This document shows, in pieces, positions 55,690 to 64,000 of a stretch of 64,000 bases of DNA (its first letter is position 1; the number at the start of each line of letters is the position of its first letter). The translations under genes and the position numbers were made by a program. This DNA is from Incurvaria masculella (lineage: Eukaryota; Arthropoda; Insecta; Lepidoptera; Incurvariidae), in NCBI GenBank assembly GCA_946894095.1, contig OX335657.1:6882001-6946000 (forward strand), read 5' to 3'. Below the pieces are notes generated by a model. It did not search any database. It had not been told where the DNA came from and saw only the letters and a program-made list of their open reading frames with translations.

Positions 55690-55910
55690 TTTTCTCGTAC
55701 TGGATAGGCAGAGATTAAAGACAGCAGCCATGCTCTTCGACTACTGGTGCCCGGTAAGGGTACCTTTACCTGTTTCCCTATTTTTAACCCAATCTGGACT
55801 TGGTAAATTCTTGACGGTCTTCCGGGTGAGTTACAGTTGCTCTGTAAATTCGCTTTGTCATTATTTCATCGCTTATTCCTTTTACATAACTTTCACTATC
55901 TTTAGTATCT
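55690..55910 (+). repeat. Possible dispersed repeat, copy 2
   Basis: TAGGCAGAGATTAAAG and GTCATTATTTCATCGCTTATTC echo 10190-10450. The minus-strand ORF across it (55784-56080) is not recognisable and probably not real. Confidence 0.3.
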
Positions 55911-56466
55911 CCTCTTCCAAAATTTCTACTAAATTTAAAACATACTTTTGCCATATCTAAGTTTGGCTTCCATAGCTTAGTTCTGGCATCAGTTATAGAA
56001 TTGCAATTAGAGTTTCTTTGTTTAAAAACAAAGCTTTTCCTAACGGAGTTCATAAACACTGTAATATATTTGATTCCCAACAGTTACTGTCGTATATTTA
56101 AATGTCACCTAATACGTTTTAAACTATGTATGCAAACAACGGGGTAGAAAACTCAAAGCTTATTGTTGGTGTCGCATGCGCGACCTCACCTTAGAAAGAC
56201 CAAAACGGTCATTCCTGTCAAGTTTTATTTACGAGTTTTTAGATACAATATTTATGTACTCCATGATGCAGTTATAATAAGGTTCAGCGCAAAAAAAACG
56301 AACTTTTGTTTATCTTCAAACAAATTTGAATGTGAATGACCAGCACAAAGCATGAAACGAAATTATTATGAAGCGGTTATGTTATTGTGATATTTTCTTT
56401 CTTACGAATTCATTTGATAAGCATGAATTGGAACGATATTTATCAGAATAATAACGAGAACATTTA

Positions 56467-56696
56467 GGGACGATTTTTCAATCCTCTGATAGTACTTAAC
56501 GGTATGATAGTGCATGTTGAAGTTTGTCTAAAGACAGAAAGTAATTACCAGAGGATTATGTTTCCTATCACAATGATTTTGCTTTAATTTTGCTTTGCGA
56601 AATATAAAATTACTAAAACGGATGGATAAGAAGCGGCTTAAATAAATTCGTTGAATAGTAATCTGGCTGATTATCAGACTATTGAAAAATCGTCCC
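56467..56696. mobile_element. MITE with GGGACGATTTTTCAAT inverted ends
   Basis: GGGACGATTTTTCAATCCTC at the left and the reverse complement of ...CTATTGAAAAATCGTCCC at the right give about 24-bp terminal inverted repeats. It is 230 bp long and non-coding. The ends resemble 15826-16067. Confidence 0.7.
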
Positions 56697-57617
56697 TCAG
56701 TCATGTTATTTACGTATGTTGAGTAAATACAATTTAAAAATATATTTTGTTTTATTTTGTATAGTCTCTGACAGATATTTTAGGTGAGCTGGCTTAGACG
56801 CCACCTGTCGTGATAAATAAGTACTTTTCTTCACCATTGACCTACGTTCGACCTATCTACGACATGATGATAACAAAATCTCAACTATCCCCCTGCAGTT
56901 GACTCATTCGCTTCTCTGTTACTGAAACTTTTCAGTAGAAATTCGTCAATATTTCAGGAGATATCTGAAAACTGCATCGTCAAAATTTTCCTTTAAGGAA
57001 TTGTTTAGACGTTAGTTTATGTATCGATTAATTTCAATTCGATTTTCCTAAAGATTTGCGTTGTTTTCTTAAGTACTTTGTTATTATTTTCAGATAATTC
57101 ACGTCAGTTCAAACAATTTATTTTTAAAGATTGCTCCCTGTCATACATCTACAGTAGAGGTACCTTCTTATGCCGAATGCTGCAGTGTGGCAGTATATGT
57201 AAGTCGTGTGAATCGTTTTTCGTCGGAACGGTTCGATTTAATATTAAATCGTATAGCATAATTTAATTGAATTTGATGTGAAGCAGCCCGCTACTTCTCG
57301 CTCGACGCTCGGACGAAAAAGACACGTTCTCCGAATGTGCTGCCTCACATATGTACAGGGTGACCGCACCTAATGGCTCACTAGAAATGTAACAACTTAC
57401 GAACGAGTCATACAATCTAAATACATGTTTTCTTGTTTGTTATAAAACAAGTGATAAAACATTTTTCAGAACGATATTTTTGTTACTCCCTTCATTTATC
57501 TCTTCAAAGCAAAGATGCGATTTTTTTGAACATTCATTATAGTCACCGGAAAACAAAACGGACTTTTGAACACATTAGTTCCAGAAAGCACGTAATATTA
57601 TAAATTATTGTCTTTTT

Positions 57618-57893
57618 TAGGGTTCCGTACCCAAAAGGTGCCAACGGAACCCTATTACGAAGCCTCCGCTGTCCGTTTGTTCGTCTGTCACAGGGCTGTA
57701 TCTCAAGAACCGTAATAGATAGGCAGCTGAAATGTTTACTGAGAATGTATTTATTTTGCCGCAATAAAAACAAATAAGTAAAAAACGATATAAAAATTTA
57801 AGAATGCCCCCATACAAAAAACGTGTTTTTTTACCTTTACGATGGTACGGAACCCTTCGTGTGCGAGTCCGACACGCACTTCGCCGGTTTTTT
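57618..57893 (+). repeat. GGTTCCGTACC interspersed repeat, copy 2
   Basis: It has the same start (AGGGTTCCGTACCCAAAAGG), the same internal TCTCAAGAACCGTAATAGAT, and the same end (CGGAACCCTTCGTGTGCG, hairpin, TTCGCCGG, T run) as copy 1. A SINE abuts its T run. Confidence 0.7.
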
Positions 57894-58070
57894 ATGTAAC
57901 AGGACATGAATGGCTAATACCAAACCAACCGTCATGTTAATAGCCCAACACACATGTATTCCCGCAGCAATTAGGTGGCATTTCAGGACGTCCCTTCATA
58001 AGTACGTCTACATTGAACTGGATGGTAAACACGGACAATTTTCCATTGCCATTTCGACCATATTCTTATA
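57894..58070 (-). repeat. SINE tail half
   Basis: ACAGGACATGAATGGCTAATA, AATTAGGTGGCATTTCAGG and CTACATTGAACTGGATGG on + match the 3' half in reverse. The remainder to 60250 has no supported feature apart from a (TTTA)n run near 59218. Confidence 0.6.
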
Positions 58071-60249
58071 ATAGCCAGTGGTTTCCGTATCATGCTGTAG
58101 GATCACATGTCTCCTTATTGCACCGACAGATGGCGCGTGCAGCGAACGTGCTGCATCGCACTGACGAACTCGGAGGAAATGGATTATTCAATTGGATCGC
58201 AATGGAAGAAATACTCGGGGCGAAAAACGTATTGGCGAATTAAAGTATAACCATTTCTGGTTGAGTTAGGATCACTTAACTTAATAAGGTCTGGATACTT
58301 TTATATTAAAGTGAATCTCAGTACACACTTACCTACTTACAATTTCTGAGTCCGCGCTGATTGGCATGTACTGTTTTAGCCTGTTGTTTACCAATTTCGT
58401 AATTGTTTATGCGATCATCCCTTTAGTATCTCGTTGCTTTTTTAAGTATTTTTTTTTATAGTCCGTTTGGTTATTATATTCCAAAGTGATTTTTGCTTTT
58501 GAAACGTTCAATAATAAATTAAACATACATAACAGCAAGAAATTAAGCTTTATTATGTGCATTTATGAAATCTACATTACGAATCTGCTCATGATTTGTC
58601 ACAACCTAAATACATTGCGTCTCTAATTAACCATGTCTATACTAAATCAGTCCAATCAAAAACATTTAGAATATTAACAACAAAATATTCCTGGTTTTCA
58701 ACCAGTTCTGATTATATCTAATCGATACTTCAAGGACCTTTATTACTTAAGTGCTGACTATCTTGTGCTAGTTTTGATTGCAAGCTGGGCTCTTAATATG
58801 TGGCGATTAAGCTAATCAGCAGTAGGAGAAAAAGGCCCTGTGTTTCATAGCAATGTTTTAACCGAAACAAAGAGTATTTCAAATAAACTCGCAGACAATC
58901 GACCTCAACTTCTGAAACAATAAGTGAAATGAAGTGAAGAAACACCCCGCTCCTTGTTTATTTTCCAGTACAAATAGAAAAAGAGAGGCTTCCATTCGTT
59001 CCTCCAGCCACTCCGCCGCCACTCCGGCGGGGCTAATTAGGAATCAAGTAAAGTGTAAATGCTAGACTCGAAGAATAGACATCTCACGGAAAAAACTCTA
59101 CTTGCTAGTTTCCGCTTTAGTTCTTTCACTTTCGACGACGAGACTTCACTTCAAACGAATCGAACAACCGACAAATCGAAACACCAAAACAAACTCATAA
59201 TTTTGTTATTACATAATTATTTATTTATTTATTTATTCATTGGAAAACCTACAGCTTATTCACAATGAATATACAAAAATGGACAATGATATTGTCAAAA
59301 GCCAAAAACATGTTTTCACAGATACAATTTACAATTTGAGTTGACTGCTATCTAAGCGTAAATAACCTTACTTAAATCTAAACTTAAATTAAACGTGGAA
59401 ATGAGCATATGTATATAAGTTGAGCGAATATTATAAGTTTTAAAAATGTTAGAGGGTGTGGGTTGGTGTCAGCGTGATTAAGAGTGTGAGGGTGTGTTAG
59501 GGTGTATTTTAGCCTTTTTCCGGTATAGCTATTGCTCTCCCTGCAATTATTTATTGGTAAATGACATGAGGCATACTTGATACTGGAAAATATAGCCGGT
59601 TTTTTTTTCATACCTATTATACCTATGTCATTTATAAAAAAAATTCATGGTTATTATTCTTATAAACAATTAAATATACGAAAATACTTATTTATACGAA
59701 AAGCTTAGCATTAAAAACACTCCCTACCGAATTATTTCCCCCAAAGTATAAACTGGTGTGAATAACCATCTGGCCGGTCGGCTTGGTTTTCATTTGAAAG
59801 TCATGGGCAGAAAGAGCAAAGAAATTAGTGCATGAACTTTATATATTTCAGGGGACATTCGTCTCTAACCTCTATGTAGCAAATATAGAAATTTATAAAA
59901 CCATAATTTGAAAATTTTTGCAAGTACTTATTTTTATTCTAACAACGGATCTGCCTGCCCTAACCCTCCACGATTACAACTTCAGGGACCAGGCGTCACA
60001 TTTTGGGGACCCAAGAACATAAATTGCTCCATTTGTTCTTTTTCGTCGGCAATATGTTATTACCGTAATTAGTGATTGTGCTGCGGGACAAGAAAATTAA
60101 TTTTATCGAATTCCGGCTTGAATAATGGCCTCAAAATGTACCGTTCACCCTCACGATCCTAATAAATTGTTCTGTAATTATGGGCACATTGAAATTATTC
60201 CTTTTGGGACGCATGCGTACATGAATCCAACAACAAAGAACACATCATC

Positions 60250-60480
60250 ACTATCACTACATAGTATAAAACAAAGTCGCTTTCTCTGTCCCTATATCCC
60301 CATGTTCGCTTAAATCTTTAAAACTACGCAACGGATTTTGATGCGGTTTTTTTTAATAGATAGAGTGATTAAAGAGGAAGGTTTATATGTATAATAACAT
60401 CCATTAAATAGTGGAGAAATACTGTTATTTTTGAGGTTTCCAATGTGATGTCATAAAAAAAGACGTGTGGCACTCGGGGA
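60250..60480 (+). mobile_element. Probable Helitron 5' leader
   Basis: TCACTATCACTACATAG followed by AAAACTACGCAACGGATTTT and ATAGATAGAGTGATTAAAGA resembles 5' leaders that I associate with lepidopteran Helitrons. A TC start near 60248-60255 would fit. The Rep gene begins about 580 bases downstream, after a GC-rich patch (about 60530-60625). Confidence 0.4.
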
Positions 60481-60831
60481 CTGCCGCGGTAAAGCTATTG
60501 CATAGCATTTTGTATCAACTTATGCCGACCCGCCCCCGCTGCCGCTCCCGCCGCCGCCGCCGGCCCCGCTCCCCCTGGTGTGAAGTAACGCTATCGGCAT
60601 CGCCCGTCGGAGTGGGGAGCGTGAGTAGTTTAAGTTGAGGTATTTCAGTTCAAAAAAAGAACCGAATATAATAGGTATCTTTTGTTTTTTATGATTGTTG
60701 ATTATCTTTTGTTTCTAATTAGTAAGTATTTAGATATTTTTTACTGCGGCACATAATAATAATATGGCTAATTGTGCATAGGTAATCATATATATAGAAC
60801 TGAGTAAATTTAGTACAGAAATTATAAAGTC

Positions 60832-63800
60832 ATGTCTGGAAGACGTCGTCGTTCGGACATAGGTCGTAGTGCAGTGGATTCCAGAAGAGTACGTTTAGCA
60901 AGAGATGAAGAATCGTCAACGGAACGTGAGGCTCGCCTCAGTCAGGCTCGGGATAGCTATAGAGCTGAGAGAGAGAGAGAATCTTCAGTAGAGCGTGAGG
61001 TTCGCCGCAGCCGGGATCGAGATAGGCAAACGGTTCAGAGGGACAGAGAATCGTCAGTAGAGCGTGAGGCTCGACTCAGTCAGCTTCGGGATAGATATAG
61101 AGCTGAGAGAGAGAGAATCTTCAGTAGAGCGTGAGGTTTGCCGCAGCCGAGATAGGGATAGACATCGAATACAGAGAGCCAGAGAATCATCAGCACGAGT
61201 TACTATTTCATGGGTAAATAAAGAAAATTCTGCCATGAATTACGATCCTTCGATTTCTTACAAGGACGATCGTATAGTATCAATAGGTACTATGTCAGTA
61301 GTGTGTGAACATTGCTTCGCATTGAAATTCAAGGATGAATCGAAAGGCATGTGTTGCTTACAAGGAAAAGTCAAATTAGAAGAAATTCTCCCTCCACCTG
61401 AACCACTTCACTCTCTTCTTACGGGTGATCATCAGAAATCCAAACAATTCATGCGCAATATACGCCGTTATAACAACGCATTTCAAATGACCTCTTTTAA
61501 GAGTAAGCAAGTCGTTGAGCGTGGGTTCATGCCTACATTTAAAATTCAAGGGCAAGTGTACCACTTAGCTGGGAGCTTGCTACCACTTCGACCCGATGAT
61601 CACAAATTTCTGCAAATATATTTTATTGCAGATCCAGATGCACAAGCATCTACGCGGTGTTCAAGTGTTGCACAGCCAATTGATAGAGATTTGATTAGAT
61701 CTCTCCAAGATATGTTACATTCTCATAATTGCTACATACAGTCTTTCAAAACTGCGATTGAGAGTGTTCCAGCAGATACTCCTGACTTTAATGTCGTAAT
61801 CCATGCAAATAAAGTTCCTATTGGAGAACACAGAGGACGATACAATGCGCCTTCCACGAGTGAAGTAGCAGTGGTGATAGCTGGACAGCAATTTGACAAA
61901 AGAGATATAGTATTGCATAGTCGTGACGATAATTTGCAAAAAATTTCAGAGTTACACAGATCTTATGACAGCTTACAATATCCTTTGATGCTATGTCGTG
62001 GAGAAAATGGTTATGCCATTAATATTTCTCAAGTTGACCCAATCGGTGGTACATCTCTGCGTAAAACAGTGTCATGTATGAACTACTATTGCTACCGTAT
62101 AATGACAAGACGTAACAATTTCAACACTTTGCTTAGATATGGAATGTTAACAAACCAATACTTGGTAGATCAATATGCGAAAATTGAATCTGAGAGATTG
62201 GCCTACATCCGTAATAATCAAACTAAATTGAGAGCCGAAAATTACGTTTATCTTCAGGATGCTTTACAGGCGAATGAACACCGCAACGGCATTGGTCAGT
62301 TGGTTATACTACCTTCATCATTCACAGGTGGACCTCGATATTTACACGAAAAATCGCAGGACGCCATGACTTACGTCAGAAATTACGGAAAACCTGATTT
62401 ATTTATAACTGCAACATGTAACCCAAATTGGCCGGAAATCAAAGAAAATATTAACACCACTTTAACTCCACAAGACAGATACGATATAGTTAACAGAGTC
62501 TTCCATTTAAAAGTACATAAACTCCTGCACCTCATTAACAAGTCTCATATATTCGGTCCGCTGCGCTGTCATATGTACACAATAGAATGGCAGAAACGTG
62601 GCTTGCCACATGTACACCTGCTGGTGTGGTTAGTAAACAAAATTAGACCAAACGAAATTGACAAGGTTATTTCAGCTGAATTACCGGATAAAGATGAAGA
62701 TCCTATTCTGTACGAAATGGTAAAGAAACATATGGTACACGGCCCTTGCGGGACTTTAAACCCGAATTCTCCATGTATGCGAAATTCTAAATGCAGCAAA
62801 AAATTTCCGAAGTCGTTCCAAACTCAAACAAGTACTAGCGATGACGGATATCCCAAATATCGTCGACGATCGCCAGAACAAGGTGGTCAAAATGCTACTG
62901 TCCGAAACCATGATATTGATAACCGATGGATCGTTCCCTATAATCCGCTCCTTTTGAAAATTTTTGATGCCCACATCAACGTAGAGTTGTGCAATTCAAT
63001 AAAGTCAATTCAATATGTTACTAAGTACATTAATAAAGGCAGTGATCAAGCCACTTTCAGCATACAATCACCAAATGAAGTGGAAAAATATCAGTCTGGA
63101 CGTTACATCTGCAGCTCTGAAGCTGTATGGAGGATTTTATCATTCGAAGTGCACGACCGGGCTCCCACAATTGTGCACCTTGCAGTTCATTTAGAAAATG
63201 GACAAAGAGTATATTTCACTGAGAGCAATCTACAAGAAGTTGTTAATAACCCACGGGATACAACATTGACAGCATTCTTCAAGTTATGTGCTCAAGATGA
63301 TTTCGCGAAAACACTGACATATGACAGAGTTCCAAGTTACTATACATGGAACCAGGGTTCTAAAACTTTTCAACGGCGAAAACAAGGTACTGCGGTTGAT
63401 GGTTTCCCCGGAGTAAAAAAAACTGATGCTCTTGGCAGAGTCTACGTGATTCATCCCAACAACAGCGAATGCTTTTATCTGAGAATGTTACTGCATATTG
63501 TAAAAGTCCCGACATCCTTTGCACACCTAAGAACTGTACAAGGTGTTGTTTACAATACTTATCAAGCAGCATGCAAAGCTATGGGGCTCTTGGAAGACGA
63601 TTCTCACTGGGAAAACACATTATCAGAAGCATCTGTTTGTAGTTCAGCTACATCATTGAGATATTTATTTGTCGTCATAGTAGCGTTTTGTCAAGTAACT
63701 GATTCCGTTAATCTATGGAATAAATTTTAAAAAAATATGGCCAGTGATATTCTGATTCGGCGACAGCGAGAGTTAAGCTCAGATGATGTACAATATGATC

Positions 63801-64000
63801 AAAACATATTTGACGAAGCATTATTTGAATTGAACAAAGTAGTGCAATTACTTTTGGGTAAATCGATCAAGGATTTTGGGCTGCCGATGCCAGCTAACAC
63901 TACTAACTCAGATTTAACTAACAGTGCCGAATACACAAGAGAAACATCATACGATCAAACGAGACTTTTACAAAATATAGCTCAAGATGAGCCACGATTA
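60832..64000 (+). pseudogene. Helitron Rep/helicase, N-terminal part, frameshifted and cut by window edge
   Basis: This is the rolling-circle replication initiator of a Helitron. The ATG at 60832 (MSGRRRRSDIGRSAVDSRRV) opens an Arg/Glu/Ser-rich head made of tandem repeats (EREARLSQ.RD.YRAERER, SSVEREV.RSRDRD). The Helitron-like N-terminal domain follows (PDLFITATCNPNWPEI). The HUH nuclease motif GLPHVHLLVWL is at about 62600-62632 and the catalytic-Tyr motif YVTKYINKG at about 63012-63040. The helicase domain must lie beyond 64000. Two lesions occur. A GA-dinucleotide loss near 61113 shifts frame (the first ORF stops at 61134, the main ORF continues to 63730). A TAA at 63728-63730 interrupts a frame that stays open afterwards (MASDILIRRQRELSSDD...). 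This copy cannot make full-length Rep as read. Confidence 0.85.
60912..61200 (+). repeat. Coding tandem repeat in the Helitron head
   Basis: Two super-units of about 44-46 codons, each built of two related ~22-codon blocks, encode charged Arg/Glu/Ser repeats. The first unit has seven GA dinucleotides after GCT and the second has six, which is the cause of the frameshift. Confidence 0.75.

Noticed and set aside
55784..56080. 98-codon minus ORF
   Set aside because: It overlaps a patchy dispersed repeat and has no recognisable domain or splice context.

Overview
The window looks like repeat-rich nuclear DNA from an insect, most likely a moth or butterfly. It is AT-rich with small phase-0 exons, and it holds interspersed repeats that I associate with Lepidoptera: the GGTTCCGTACC repeat, tRNA/5S-type SINEs and many small fold-back elements. 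The species cannot be named from the sequence, and no ribosomal RNA, stand-alone tRNA or CRISPR array was seen.

Host genes. Two paralogous genes lie head to tail on the + strand. Gene A (exons between 4041 and 7631) and gene B (15248-18170) have matching exon lengths (47, 32 and 63 codons) and only phase-0 introns. Both encode a small, helical, probably secreted protein with four conserved cysteines. Gene B is complete, with a signal-peptide exon. Gene A has no recognisable first exon in the window; a Gypsy-type retrotransposon lies directly upstream.

Mobile elements, left to right. 1-3466 (-) is the 5' part of a Gypsy-type LTR element: a short LTR, an SR-rich gag, a candidate -1 frameshift site, and a broken pol that runs off the left edge. 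25718-29124 (-) is an almost full-length APE/RT LINE with one premature stop. It sits inside a 642-bp fold-back element (25698-29750), and a second, inverted copy of that element lies at 36457-37098 with a perfect 8-bp target duplication. 30062-31041 (-) is a 5'-truncated LINE. 31640-34555 (+) is an intact 971-residue RT with a restriction-like endonuclease (R2-type). Decayed LINE pieces lie at 20.6, 35.6, 46.7, 47.1 and 48.2 kb. 60.8-64.0 kb (+) is a Helitron Rep/helicase gene that runs off the right edge, with a frameshift and a nonsense codon.

Small repeats. At least fifteen pieces of one SINE family are present; they share a body but carry either a tRNA-like or a 5S-rRNA-like head. Several fold-back MITEs and two copies of a GGTTCCGTACC repeat fill most of the rest. 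Long stretches (about 42-46.6, 52.3-54, 58.3-60.2 kb) show nothing I can support.

The least familiar item is the 642-bp fold-back element. Its arms carry about fifteen copies of a CGTATAAT core, in direct pairs 16 bp apart with an inverted third site, bracketed by CATGCA/TGCATG. This looks like an ordered array of protein-binding sites at the ends of a non-autonomous DNA transposon.
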